DNA of 64,000 nucleotides from Corynebacterium amycolatum. GTDB taxonomy: Bacteria > Actinomycetota > Actinomycetes > Mycobacteriales > Mycobacteriaceae. Positions 1-8,848 of this stretch are shown here, one piece after another. Position numbers and translations under genes: made by a program. The notes under the pieces were generated by a model. It saw nothing but the letters and a program-made list of their open reading frames with translations. It was not told where the DNA came from and did not search any database. Each line of letters opens with the position of its first letter. Position 1 is the first letter of the stretch. The stretch lies in contig NZ_CP069513.1 of the NCBI RefSeq assembly GCF_016889425.1, forward strand, positions 930,001 to 994,000. Direction: 5' to 3'.

Positions 1-787
1 TGCAGCCGTGGGACATCTGATTGACCGAACCCTCGTGGAAAGCCTCACCGTCGTTGGTGAAGTACACAGAGAACGGCATCGGACCGTTGTAAGGAACCGA
101 CCACTCATCGCGGACCTTGCGGGTAACGCTCAAGTGTCCACGGGTGGTTTCGTAACCTGGCATACCGGAGGACATGGGCACCGGGCCGTAGGTGATGTTG
201 CCGTTTTCCTGCAGCCAGGTCTTCTGGTTAGCCAGGTCAACGCATGCGCGGGCGCTCGGCGGGCACGGGTTGTTTGGCTCTGGGCGTGGTTCAGGGCGTG
301 GTTTCTGCTCTGGCTGTGGAGCGGGGGCAGGCGCCGGCTCAGGCTGCGAAGGCTTGTCTTGGCCCTCCAGCAAACCGAAAATCTCGTTGACGACGCGGGT
401 GGCTTCGGCCTTCTGCGCAGCTGGCAGCGGCAGGCTGTCGATGGCGTTCAGCAGCTGAGTTTTGACCTTGTCCGCCACCTGCTTGTTGTTTTCAGCGAAC
501 TTGAAGTTTTCATTGATTAGGGTGACGACCGAATCCGGCAGCTTCACCGAAGAGGAATCCAGAACCTCAGAGAGCTCAGGAGCAAGGTCGCCCGGGTTCA
601 GAGTCGAGATCTCCGGCAGCTTGAGGTCCCGAACACTCTGGCTGAGCGACTGCAGGTCTGGGGAAACTGGCAGGGCAACGGCAGTGCCGGCCCCAATACC
701 AAAGGCGGTGGTGAGAGCTGCAGCGCTGATGATGACACGCTTGGCGCTGCGGAAAGAGGATTTCGAGGAGGCAAACATAGAGGACAT
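1..787 (-). CDS. L,D-transpeptidase (YkuD family), C-terminus beyond left edge
   Basis: Reading the minus strand from the ATG at 787 gives an open frame running off the window start (262 codons visible). The N-terminus has a basic stretch followed by a hydrophobic segment ending near AVA, a signal peptide. A helical region and a proline/glutamate-rich linker (about residues 150-175, PAPAP and PEPRPEP) precede a domain with CVDLANQKTWL and, at the very edge, HEGSVNQMSHGC, the histidine/cysteine active-site segment of L,D-transpeptidases. Such enzymes make 3-3 cross-links in peptidoglycan or attach proteins to it, outside the membrane. A second in-frame ATG lies at 778; neither has a clear Shine-Dalgarno. 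The missing part should be only the last few dozen residues. Confidence 0.85.
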   Translation of the reverse strand, partial: MSSMFASSKSSFRSAKRVIISAAALTTAFGIGAGTAVALPVSPDLQSLSQSVRDLKLPEISTLNPGDLAPELSEVLDSSSVKLPDSVVTLINENFKFAENNKQVADKVKTQLLNAIDSLPLPAAQKAEATRVVNEIFGLLEGQDKPSQPEPAPAPAPQPEQKPRPEPRPEPNNPCPPSARACVDLANQKTWLQENGNITYGPVPMSSGMPGYETTRGHLSVTRKVRDEWSVPYNGPMPFSVYFTNDGEAFHEGSVNQMSHGC

Positions 788-828
788 CTTAAACCACGAA
801 CGGCAATTCTCTCTTTATTCACCAATTC

Positions 829-847
829 TGGGGTGGCGTTCACCCCA
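829..847 (-). terminator. Hairpin after pknG
   Basis: TGGGGTG and CACCCCA form a perfect 7-bp stem with a 5-nt loop in the 103-bp gap between pknG (ends 891) and the next minus-strand gene. There is no good U-tract, so it is a weak or factor-assisted terminator at best. Confidence 0.4.
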
Positions 848-890
848 CGACCGCATGTTTGACCAGGTTCAGTAAAGAGTTGGTACAGAG

Positions 891-3356
891 CTAACGCCAA
901 GTTCGTGGCCGAATGAGATTTGCGATATCCACCAAGTTGTAGCGGTGTCGCGGAAACTGTGAAGAGCGCGCCAGCATCCGTAAGTCTTTTTCCAGTCCTT
1001 CACGCAGGCCAGCCACGGTAAAGGGCGCATCGAAAAGACCATTGGAGCTAGCTGCATGGTCGAGGTTCGAGCTGCGCAACCAGTTCAGCGCGGACGCCAT
1101 CACGGCGATGCGCAGCTGCGGCATGCGCGGTTCATTTGTTGGTAGCTCCACCAGGCGACGCGCAGCACGGCGAATTCTCGATTCGGTCAACTCGGAGGGC
1201 ATCCCGGAGGTGAGCATCAGAATCGTCGTCAAACGTGCCATGCGATGGTGGCGGGAGTTACCGGGAACGCGGTCAAGCTGGGAGATAGCCATTTCGTGTT
1301 GGCGCTCAGAGGCCAGCTGACGAGCTAGCCCGAAGGCGGAGGATACCGTCGTCGGGTTGGCCGCCCACACGACGGCGTAGAGACGCAGGGTGTTGAAACG
1401 AATTGTCTGAGGCGACAGGGACTCGCTGGCCCAGGCGGGGGAGAAGATTTCGGGCGTATCGGCAGCGACATTATCCAGCGCGCTGCTCAAGTTCGCGGCG
1501 GCGCGGGCGACAGAGGGCTCGAGGAGAGATGCGTTGGCGATGCCCAAGCGCTGTTGAATCAACTCGAGAGTCGCTGCCAGCGCCAACTTCGGGGCGGGCT
1601 CACCGGGAAGCATTGTCAGCACGTGGTGGAACGAGGTGAGGGCATCGTTGAATTGGTCGAGAAGCAGATAAGTCACGCCCTCGTACCAGTGGTAACGCCA
1701 ATCGCGCTGCAAGCGTTCAGAGACATCGCAGAGGCTGTCGCGGGCCTCATCAATTAATCCGAGGTCCAGTTTCGCACGCACGATGCCCAGCGGAATTTCC
1801 ACCGAAGAACCATACTCGGGTTCGGACAGTGCGTTGGTCAGTGTTTCGATTAGTTCGTTGGGTTCCGTAAACGACGAGGCGCTCAGGATGCGCGCACCCG
1901 GATCTGTCGGGTTAATCAGTGGCACAGGCAGCGCGAAGGTCACTTCTTGCGGAGTGATTTCCACGCCGCGGGTGATGCCGTCGACAAGCTGGTCGGTGCG
2001 GAACACCAGGTGCTTGGTGCCGTACGTGGAACGCTGCGGCGAGAAATTCGACACCGCCTGTGGGAATTGCACGCCGTCGCGCACCGCCAGAATCTCGCGC
2101 AATACGCCGATGAGCTGCACACTCATCTCTTCGGCAGAACCGAAGCGAGCCTCCGGATCTTCGTGGCAAGCGCGCAGTAGAAAGCGGTAGAGCGAGTAAA
2201 AACGGCGGAACAGAGGCTCTTCGACAGGTGAGGGCAGTCCCGGATCGTAGACGCCGTTGGTCGCCGGCAACTTCAGAATCAGCGAGGCCAGCGTGCGGCC
2301 GACAGTGTAGATATCACTGGCAATCGTCGGTCCCGTCGTAGCAATCTCCGGCGCCTGGAATCCGGGCGTGCCGTAGATATGGCCGTAGGCGCCGATGCCG
2401 GTGACCGCGCCAACGTCGATAAGCGTGACATGGTCTTCGCTGAGCAGCACGTTGTCCGGCTTCAAATCGTTATAGACAACGCCGCGCGAGTGCAGGTAAT
2501 CCAGCGCGGGTAGTAGCTCCAGGATGTAGCCAATCGCCAGGTCACAGGGCATGACGCCGTCAGGGTAGCTCCGTCGCTGTTTGCGTAACGACGGGCCGCC
2601 GACGTACTCCATCACAATGAAGCCGGTGGCGCTGTTGGCGTCCGTCTCATCGATGAAGTTGATGATCTTCACAATTCCCGGATGCGAGATTTCCGCGAGG
2701 AACTCGCGTTCTGCCTGGACTACGGCGAAATCCTTCTCGTTTTTCGCTGCCATCATGCCCTTGAGCACGACCCAGCGATCCGAGACATTGTGGTCAATCG
2801 CCAGATAAATCCAGCCGAGACCGCCGTGGGCAATCGGGCCCACAATTTCGTACTGATCCGCCACGATATCGCCGGGTTTCAGGCTCGGCGTCGGCTTATT
2901 CGTCGCGCGAATCTTCTCATCACTCATTACTGCATCGCGCGGATCCTGCGTTGTGATGTACGGCAGGTGCACCATGCCGTCGGCGACGGTGCGTCCACGG
3001 TGCGCAGTCGATCGCTTCCGGCGAAAGTCCTCCAACGCTTTCCGGTGCGAGGCCATCGACGGATCTGGTGTCTGGGTGCCGGGTTCGGTCGTCACGCTTG
3101 ACGACGAGCCCCCGCGCCCCAACAATTCGGCGATATCGAACTCTTCGTCATCGTCATCATCGTCCGCAAAAGGGTCGAAGGCGACAGCGGCAGTGCCGGG
3201 CGCTTGTTCGTCGTCTTCATCGGCGAATGGGTCGAAGGCGACGGCCTGAGTGGCAGCTGCCTCTGCCTCTGCGTGAGCATCCTCCTGGGGCGCTGGCGTG
3301 TATTGCGGATGCTGGGCTTGCTGGGCTTGCTCGGAGTACTGGTTTTCATCGCTCAT
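891..3356 (-). CDS. pknG: Serine/threonine protein kinase PknG
   Basis: 821-residue soluble kinase. Residues 1-130 are acidic and disordered; the kinase domain follows with a glycine-rich loop (GPIAHGGLGW), VVLK lysine, YNDLKPDN in place of HRD-type catalytic loop and IDVGAV in place of DFG, the atypical signatures of PknG. The C-terminal ~350 residues are helical TPR-like. The mycobacterial rubredoxin CxxCG motifs are absent, as is known for corynebacterial PknG. In this family PknG phosphorylates the FHA protein OdhI/GarA and so relieves inhibition of 2-oxoglutarate dehydrogenase, linking amino-acid sensing to glutamate metabolism. It is the last gene of glnX-glnH-pknG, its ATG overlapping the glnH stop by 4 nt. 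The N-terminus carries two copies of an AVAFDPFAD element (T36 and T55 just before them). Confidence 0.95.
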   Translation of the reverse strand: MSDENQYSEQAQQAQHPQYTPAPQEDAHAEAEAAATQAVAFDPFADEDDEQAPGTAAVAFDPFADDDDDDEEFDIAELLGRGGSSSSVTTEPGTQTPDPSMASHRKALEDFRRKRSTAHRGRTVADGMVHLPYITTQDPRDAVMSDEKIRATNKPTPSLKPGDIVADQYEIVGPIAHGGLGWIYLAIDHNVSDRWVVLKGMMAAKNEKDFAVVQAEREFLAEISHPGIVKIINFIDETDANSATGFIVMEYVGGPSLRKQRRSYPDGVMPCDLAIGYILELLPALDYLHSRGVVYNDLKPDNVLLSEDHVTLIDVGAVTGIGAYGHIYGTPGFQAPEIATTGPTIASDIYTVGRTLASLILKLPATNGVYDPGLPSPVEEPLFRRFYSLYRFLLRACHEDPEARFGSAEEMSVQLIGVLREILAVRDGVQFPQAVSNFSPQRSTYGTKHLVFRTDQLVDGITRGVEITPQEVTFALPVPLINPTDPGARILSASSFTEPNELIETLTNALSEPEYGSSVEIPLGIVRAKLDLGLIDEARDSLCDVSERLQRDWRYHWYEGVTYLLLDQFNDALTSFHHVLTMLPGEPAPKLALAATLELIQQRLGIANASLLEPSVARAAANLSSALDNVAADTPEIFSPAWASESLSPQTIRFNTLRLYAVVWAANPTTVSSAFGLARQLASERQHEMAISQLDRVPGNSRHHRMARLTTILMLTSGMPSELTESRIRRAARRLVELPTNEPRMPQLRIAVMASALNWLRSSNLDHAASSNGLFDAPFTVAGLREGLEKDLRMLARSSQFPRHRYNLVDIANLIRPRTWR

Positions 3357-4432
3357 CGGTTATCCACCTCGCCTTCTGGAGCAGTTTCCGGTGTGGGGGA
3401 GATTCCAAGTATGTCTTCGTCGTCGCCGTACTGTGGCGATGGCTGTGTACCGCTTGGCAGGAAGGGGCCGAACCAGGTGTCGTAGAGGGACTGCCAGGTG
3501 CCATCGGTTGCCATACGCTCCAGGGTCGCGTTGATTTGGCGAACTAGGCCTGGGTTCCCCTGGGATACACCGGCCGCGTAGCTTTCCTCGTTCAAGCCCC
3601 GCTGGACAATCGCGGTGGCCGGATCTTGGTCGTTGATACCAGCGAGGATGGTGTCATCGGCAACGACAATCTCTGCCTGGCTGTTTTGAAGTGAAATGAG
3701 GCAATCCGACCAGTTGCCGACCAACAGCAGCGTATTGTTCGGCGAGAGCCGTCGAATCAAATCCTCGGTAGTAGATCCCCGGGAGACGCAGATGCGACCG
3801 TCCTTGACGTCCTCGGGGGAAGCATCGCCACCCGGTGAAGAGACGAGAACTCCAGCTCGTGCTGTCAAATACGGTGCGGAGAACAGCACCTTTTCGCGCC
3901 GGGCATCGGTGACCGTCATAGTGCGCAAAACGACATCGACGGTGCCGTCTTCGAGTGCGGCGGTGCGTTCGTTGCTGTCGACGAACCGAAACTCGACAGC
4001 ATCGGGATTGTCAAAGATGTCCCGGGCAATCTCCTGTGCCAGGGATACCTCAAACCCCGAAAGCTCTCCGGTGCTGAAGTCGCGGAAGCTGAGCAGGTTC
4101 AATGATTGGTCAACACCAACGATGATGCGACCGCGCTGGTAAATCTCCGGGATTCGCTCTTCCGGCGTTTGGTCATCGGGGGCGAGTGTGGACAGATCTG
4201 GCGTGTTGGCTTCTGTCGCAGGCTTCCTCGAGGAGGCTTTGTCGTAGAACGCGCCCGGTGGCAGGGGAAAGTCACCGGTGGCCTCCAGGATTGTGCGCGA
4301 GTAGGGATCGTCGGCAAGCGAATCGGTCGCGCAGGCACAGACGGTGAGGCCCGCGACGGCGAGTGCGCCAAGGACGGCTCTGCGCCGCCAGCCGGCGAGA
4401 CCGCGGAGTGATGGGGAGAACGGAACGATCAT
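3353..4432 (-). CDS. glnH: Periplasmic-type solute-binding lipoprotein GlnH
   Basis: 359 residues. A twin-basic start (GWRRRAVLGALAVAGLTVCAC) gives a hydrophobic signal with cysteines suited to lipidation. The mature part is a bacterial extracellular solute-binding protein family 3 fold: RGRIIVGVDQSLNLLSF, GFEVSLAQEIA, VEFRFVDSNERTAAL, DVVLRTMTVTDAR and a closing WQSLYDTWFGPFLP. In mycobacteria GlnH binds aspartate/glutamate and signals through GlnX to PknG; the same operon order and 4-nt overlaps on both sides here support that role. There are no ABC permease or ATPase genes next to it, which also argues for sensing over transport. Confidence 0.9.
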   Translation of the reverse strand: MIVPFSPSLRGLAGWRRRAVLGALAVAGLTVCACATDSLADDPYSRTILEATGDFPLPPGAFYDKASSRKPATEANTPDLSTLAPDDQTPEERIPEIYQRGRIIVGVDQSLNLLSFRDFSTGELSGFEVSLAQEIARDIFDNPDAVEFRFVDSNERTAALEDGTVDVVLRTMTVTDARREKVLFSAPYLTARAGVLVSSPGGDASPEDVKDGRICVSRGSTTEDLIRRLSPNNTLLLVGNWSDCLISLQNSQAEIVVADDTILAGINDQDPATAIVQRGLNEESYAAGVSQGNPGLVRQINATLERMATDGTWQSLYDTWFGPFLPSGTQPSPQYGDDEDILGISPTPETAPEGEVDNR

Positions 4433-6087
4433 AGGTACTCCAGAAGCCGGTGTCGGAAGCCGAAAACAACCAGAACTGCCGCGATGACGGTCAGTGTAAC
4501 CGTGGCGAGGGACAGTGCCGCGATAGCGCGACGGGATCGGTCGAGGTTCTCACGGGCGGTCAAGCGGGACTCGGCGATGGAATTCTGTAGCGACTCATCG
4601 ACCTGGTTGAACGCAGCCGCCGACGAGCTGGCATTATCCACATCGGTCGCGATGCGAACCGCACCGGCGTAGTCGCCTGAACTCAAGTGCTCCATCATCA
4701 GGTTGTGACCGGACTCCCAGCTGTAGATACCGTGGATGGCGGCTCTGACATCGTCGTCCGGCGCATTGGCGTCCACTCTTTCCAGCTCGTCGACCAGGGT
4801 GCGCACCGACTGCGAGAAGGACTCCGCATCCGCGGGCTGACGGCGCACTAAGCCGAGGGTTTCGCTGGCGCGTAGCTGCTGGGCATCAATGCGCACTTCG
4901 GTTAGGGCATGAACATCCGGGCGCTGCTCTCCGAAGAGAGAGTTGGACTGCCACGGCTGAGTGGTGGCAATTCCCACACCGACAAGCGCGATGGCCATCA
5001 GCATGGTTGCACCAAACAGGCCGACGTTGAATAGTCGACCGGTGCGGCGAGTCAGCCACCACTGCGTGATTAGCAGCATCAAAATTGCCGCTGCCAGGCC
5101 TGACATCGGAAAAAGAGGCGGCTTTGATAGTTGGCGCTGCTCATCATTAGTGGTGGTACTGGTGCGTTCGTAGAGCGATTTTGCAGCTGGCAGAATCTGG
5201 ACCTGCATCAAGTTTGAGGCAGAGGCGAGGTACGCGACACTGACGGGATTGCCCTGGCGCGCATTCGCGCGAGCTGTCTCGACCATGCCGGTGTAGACCG
5301 GCAACAGCCGCTGTACAGTCGCGATATTCTTCATCTCTGGGGCATCGACGTTTTCAATGCCCGTAGCTGCGCGGGTAGCGGACATGGACGCTTGTGCGAT
5401 GACATCGTCGAAGTTGCTGACCAAGTCCTGGCTGCTGTTGAGTGTGCCGCGGGAAAAGGCGGTGTTGGCCGACGCATCGGCAATCGTCAGCGAGGCATAG
5501 AGATTCTGCGAGGCATTGGCCATCGGCTCGCTCAGCTGCGAAATTCGGGTGAGCTGCTGCTGGCGTTGCGAGGTTGTTTGCCACATGGATAGGCCGGCGG
5601 CCAGAATAGCGACGATGAGGATGAGGGCGACTGTGGTCAATCGGCCCGGCGACGTCATCAAAAATGACGCTGACCGGCGCACATACGTGGCCGACGGGCC
5701 GAGCTTGTCATAGAGACGCTCACCGAGAAAACGTGTCAATCTCCGGTTGCGCGGGCCAATTTCCAGGGCATCCACGCGCAGGTCGGTATCACGCGGAGAG
5801 TCTGCTAGGGCTGTTGGGGCTGCGGCCGTTGCTGGGGCATTAGCCGAGGACTCTGTAGTTTCCAGAGCAGTTGATGGTGCCGCACTCTCGGTAGCCGGGG
5901 TGGTGTCGGGAGTATCTTTCGATTCCTTTGCCGCCTGAGCTGCAGTGTGTGTGTCTAAGCTTTCGCCACCGGGAGTGGTGCGACCGCTGAAACGAGTTCG
6001 GCGTGGAGCACGATTCTTGCGGTGGAATGGGTTTCGGTTTTTGTCGTGGGCACGGGAATGAGGCGCACTTGAAGTGGTTTCACCCAT
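4429..6087 (-). CDS. glnX: Transmembrane signalling protein GlnX
   Basis: The frame extends to a TTG at 6129, but the ATG at 6087 has a strong Shine-Dalgarno (GGAAGGA at 6097-6103, 9 nt away) and is preferred (552 residues). The first ~115 residues are disordered, Ser/Thr/Ala-rich. Four membrane helices are visible: LTTVALILIVAILAAGLSMW, SGLAAAILMLLITQWWLT, FNVGLFGATMLMAIALVGVG and LSLATVTLTVIAAVLVVFGF near the C-terminus. Between helices 1-2 and 3-4 lie helical extracytoplasmic regions resembling sensor domains. In the GlnH-GlnX-PknG pathway it is the proposed link between the lipoprotein and the kinase. It overlaps glnH by 4 nt. Confidence 0.88.
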   Translation of the reverse strand: MGETTSSAPHSRAHDKNRNPFHRKNRAPRRTRFSGRTTPGGESLDTHTAAQAAKESKDTPDTTPATESAAPSTALETTESSANAPATAAAPTALADSPRDTDLRVDALEIGPRNRRLTRFLGERLYDKLGPSATYVRRSASFLMTSPGRLTTVALILIVAILAAGLSMWQTTSQRQQQLTRISQLSEPMANASQNLYASLTIADASANTAFSRGTLNSSQDLVSNFDDVIAQASMSATRAATGIENVDAPEMKNIATVQRLLPVYTGMVETARANARQGNPVSVAYLASASNLMQVQILPAAKSLYERTSTTTNDEQRQLSKPPLFPMSGLAAAILMLLITQWWLTRRTGRLFNVGLFGATMLMAIALVGVGIATTQPWQSNSLFGEQRPDVHALTEVRIDAQQLRASETLGLVRRQPADAESFSQSVRTLVDELERVDANAPDDDVRAAIHGIYSWESGHNLMMEHLSSGDYAGAVRIATDVDNASSSAAAFNQVDESLQNSIAESRLTARENLDRSRRAIAALSLATVTLTVIAAVLVVFGFRHRLLEYL

Positions 6088-6181
6088 GTGCACGTGTCCT
6101 TCCGACGTGACCGAAGTCGCCTGCGACAATCTCTCCGCTCAGAGCAACGTTAGTTCCTTGCAAATCTTAGTCGCTCGGGCT

Positions 6182-6197
6182 TGTGACGGAAAACACA
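6182..6197. promoter_or_regulatory. GlxR-like (cAMP receptor) site
   Basis: TGTGACGGAAAACACA matches the corynebacterial GlxR consensus TGTGA-N6-TCACA except for one base in the right half. It lies in the divergent gap between glnX (minus) and the NUDIX gene (plus), 25 nt before the latter's start. Functional status is inferred. Confidence 0.4.
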
Positions 6198-6222
6198 AGG
6201 GTATCTGGCGTAGGGTGGAGAC

Positions 6223-6726
6223 ATGCTTCAGGATGGAAATGGTTGGGCAGCCGGCCCCAGCGGTACGCGCTGCTGGGGACGCTTCGGAGCTGCAGGGCTG
6301 CTGATTGTGAGCCCTCAGCGCACTGTGCTTATGCAGCATCGAGCTGACTGGACATCGTTCCCCCTAACGTGGGGTGTTCCTGGTGGGGCTTGTGATTCTC
6401 ATGAGACTCCTGAGGCGACCGCGCTGCGTGAAACGGCTGAGGAAACTGGGCTGCTGGAGCATCAGCTTCGCATCCTCGACACGCAGGTCACCACCGGTCC
6501 CTTCCCGGCCGATCCGGATCGCCCCGAGCTCGCCGGCGGCTGGAAATACCACACGGTCTACGCACTAGCTGCCGAAGAGCTGGAGACGAATCCGAACGAG
6601 GAGTCCCTAGAGTTGCGCTGGGTTCCGCTTGACGACGTCGACAGCCTCGATCTGCTGCCGCCTTTTGTGGAATCGTGGCCCCGGGTGCGCGCGCACCTCG
6701 AGAAACTGCTGGAGGCCCTTGACTAG
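6223..6726 (+). CDS. NUDIX hydrolase
   Basis: 167 residues. The NUDIX box is clear at about residues 49-71: GGACDSHETPEATALRETAE followed by ETGL, with the G-x5-E-x7-RE-x2-EE spacing that binds metal and hydrolyses a nucleoside diphosphate linked to another moiety. The rest (LLIVSPQRTVLMQHRADWT, PLTWGVPGG) is the usual beta-strand framework. Substrate cannot be told. The ATG at 6223 sits 6 nt after TAGGGT, so it is either leaderless or uses the GGAG just before it. Monocistronic, diverging from glnX. Confidence 0.9.
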   Translation: MLQDGNGWAAGPSGTRCWGRFGAAGLLIVSPQRTVLMQHRADWTSFPLTWGVPGGACDSHETPEATALRETAEETGLLEHQLRILDTQVTTGPFPADPDRPELAGGWKYHTVYALAAEELETNPNEESLELRWVPLDDVDSLDLLPPFVESWPRVRAHLEKLLEALD

Positions 6727-6763
6727 GTGTCGGCTTCGCACCTACCGGCGCTCCCTGCGTCGA

Positions 6764-7090
6764 CTACTTGGAGTCGGCAACTGCTGCCGCGCCAGCGGCC
6801 AGCGCGGTGACGGTTAGGACGGACGGCCATGCGCCAATCTTCTTAGCCAGCGGGTGTGAGAGGCCGAAAGCGCCGAGGTAGGCGGCCACTAGGCCAGCGG
6901 CTCCCAGGGCGCCGGTCTTTGCGTTCCAGGTGCGTGCTGCGTATGCGCCGGCGGCACCCAAGATGACGCCACCGAGCGGACGAATGCCTGTTTCGCGAGC
7001 GGTGAGCCAGCCGCCGATGAGGCCAGTGGCCACGAGCGGAGCGGTCTTTACGTCTTTTGCCTTCTTCAAAGTAATAGCCATAAGCATCAT
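6764..7090 (-). CDS. Small alanine/glycine-rich membrane protein
   Basis: Up to 108 residues; the start could be the ATG at 7090, 7087 or 7081 (MMLMAITLKK). After a short basic N-terminus there are about four short hydrophobic stretches (PLVATGLIGGWLTA, LGGVILGAAGAYAA, ALGAAGLVAAYLGAFGL, SVLTVTALAAGAAAVA). I do not recognise a family. It converges with the NUDIX gene 37 bp away and lies downstream of the marR gene in the same direction, 33 bp after it, so the two may be co-transcribed. Confidence 0.7.
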   Translation of the reverse strand: MMLMAITLKKAKDVKTAPLVATGLIGGWLTARETGIRPLGGVILGAAGAYAARTWNAKTGALGAAGLVAAYLGAFGLSHPLAKKIGAWPSVLTVTALAAGAAAVADSK

Positions 7091-7123
7091 CGTACCTAGT
7101 AAGAAGGGCTTGGCGGCGCGCTT

Positions 7124-7687
7124 TTAGAACGGCTCCTGGCGGCGCTGGTGCTCCTCAACATAGCTTTCCGAGTGCTCCGCCAGCTTCAGTAGCGAAGGCA
7201 GTGCCTTAATTAGCGCACGAACGTCCTTTTGCGACATTGTCCGCACAATTTCGTACACCAGCGCACCCCAGTGGTCGATAAGTTGCTCCAGCAGCGTCTC
7301 GCCATCGCTGGAGACATAGAGGTTCTGCGCACGGCGATCCTTTGCATTGTTCTCGCGTTCAATCAGTCCGTTGTCGAGTAGACGGCGAACTGTTGCCGAA
7401 ACGTTGGATGGGCGTAGGAAACGCAGGCGTGCAATGTCGGATACGCCGCAGCCCGGGTGGGTTGAAATAAAGTGCAGTACTTCCATTTCCGACTGGGAAA
7501 TGTCCATCCTGGCATTCGGGCGCTCACCGAGGCGGCGAGTCGACGCAAGGAAGTCATACAGGCCGATGGAAATCTTCTGCACGCTTTCGCGCAGGGATTC
7601 ATCGGACTCAGTCGAGTCATCCGCGGTGGGGAAGCCGCTCGCTGGCTCCGGGGTAGTGGTGCGCTGAGGGGAGCGTGCAGAAGTCAT
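7124..7687 (-). CDS. MarR-family transcriptional regulator
   Basis: 187 residues. A disordered N-terminus of about 30 residues precedes a MarR winged helix: MDISQSEMEVLHFISTHPGC, GVSDIARLRFLRPSNVSATV (recognition helix) and LIERENNAKDRRAQNLYVS (wing with the DRR motif). Start has a good Shine-Dalgarno (GGAAGGAAG). The effector is unknown. The 242-bp upstream gap (7688-7929) is AT-rich around 7720-7800 and probably holds its promoter; nothing else is recognisable there. Confidence 0.9.
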   Translation of the reverse strand: MTSARSPQRTTTPEPASGFPTADDSTESDESLRESVQKISIGLYDFLASTRRLGERPNARMDISQSEMEVLHFISTHPGCGVSDIARLRFLRPSNVSATVRRLLDNGLIERENNAKDRRAQNLYVSSDGETLLEQLIDHWGALVYEIVRTMSQKDVRALIKALPSLLKLAEHSESYVEEHQRRQEPF

Positions 7688-7929
7688 GATCTTCCTTCCC
7701 GACGTAATGAATTGATGTTCTGATTAAACACCTTATATCGTCGAAATAACTTTCTGTGGTGAAAATTTGTAGATTGAACAAAAAGTTAGGCTCATAAGTG
7801 TTGTGCGGGTGCTTTATCGCCCATTTCTGCCCCTGATTTTAGGGGCTGGCAGCAAAGACTCCGCTTTACGACGGCCCCAGCGACACCCCCTAGCAGGAAC
7901 TAGGCCTACGCGCTTTTCTGCCCGTTTAT

Positions 7930-8727
7930 CTACACTTCGTAATCCACAATCACCGGAGCATGGTCGGATGCGCCTTTGCCCTGACGCTCTTCGATGTCGA
8001 TGAATCCGGCGGACGCCTTTGCCGCGAGGTCGGGGGAGGCGAGCTGGAAGTCGATGCGCATGCCCTCATCCTTGAAAAAGCGGCCAGCCTTGTAATCCCA
8101 GTAGGTCCACTGGTTTGGGGTGAATTGGCGAGTCACTTCCTTCATGCCCGCCTGCTCCAGCGCATAGAAAGCTGCGCGTTCAGGCGGTGTGACATGTGTT
8201 TTCCCTGCGAAGGCTGCCATTGACCAGACATCGCCGTCGGTCGGGGCAATGTTGAAGTCGCCGCCCATCATGAAGGTGGCCTCCGGGGCGTCGTCAAGCG
8301 TGGCGATGATGTGCTGACGGAGCCGCTCCAGAAATTCGAGCTTGTACTCGAAGTGCGGGTCGGTGATGTCGCGGCCGTTCGGGATGTAGAGGCTATGGAC
8401 GCGCACACCACCGCAGGTAGCGGCGATATGGCGGGCCTCCAATGCGGGAGTTGCGTCGGGGTCCTTGTTGAAACCGGGCTGACCGGGGAACTCTGCCTGG
8501 ATGTCCTCAAGGCCGACGCGGGAGATGATGGCAACGCCATTCCACTGATTCAGGCCGTGGTGGGCGACTTGGTATCCCAGCTCTTCAAAAGCAGCGGTGG
8601 GGAATTGGTCGTCCTTGCACTTGGTTTCCTGGACGGCCAGGACATCAATGTCATTCCGGCGCAGCATTTCCACCATTCGGTCGAGGCGAGTTCGAGCCGA
8701 ATTGACGTTCCAGACACAGATTCGCAT
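7930..8727 (-). CDS. xth: Exodeoxyribonuclease III
   Basis: The frame opens at 8811, but the protein family begins with MRICVWNVNSARTRLDRM, which is the ATG at 8727 (265 residues). Motifs: NVNSART, VQETKCKDDQFP, the central GDFNIAPTD, RIDFQLASPDL and GASDHAPV with the catalytic histidine of the EEP fold. It excises at abasic sites and degrades 3' ends in base-excision repair. A TACAAT hexamer ends exactly 7 nt before this ATG, predicting a leaderless transcript and supporting the choice. Confidence 0.95.
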   Translation of the reverse strand: MRICVWNVNSARTRLDRMVEMLRRNDIDVLAVQETKCKDDQFPTAAFEELGYQVAHHGLNQWNGVAIISRVGLEDIQAEFPGQPGFNKDPDATPALEARHIAATCGGVRVHSLYIPNGRDITDPHFEYKLEFLERLRQHIIATLDDAPEATFMMGGDFNIAPTDGDVWSMAAFAGKTHVTPPERAAFYALEQAGMKEVTRQFTPNQWTYWDYKAGRFFKDEGMRIDFQLASPDLAAKASAGFIDIEERQGKGASDHAPVIVDYEV

Positions 8728-8734
8728 ATCAACG

Positions 8735-8740
8735 ATTGTA
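8735..8740 (-). promoter_or_regulatory. -10 box of leaderless xth promoter
   Basis: TACAAT on the minus strand followed by 7 nt and ATG; transcription would start at or next to the A of the start codon. Confidence 0.55.
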
Positions 8741-8848
8741 AAAGGGGAACGAAACGGCGGCCTTATGCGTTGAACAAAGCAGTGACAAAATAAGCGGACA
8801 AAAGCGAACAAGGTGGGCGGAAGCCCGGTAGGAAAGGGAGTTTCGAGG

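Noticed and set aside
8..520. 170-codon plus-strand frame at the left edge
   Set aside because: It is antisense to the L,D-transpeptidase, whose signal peptide and active-site motif are clear.
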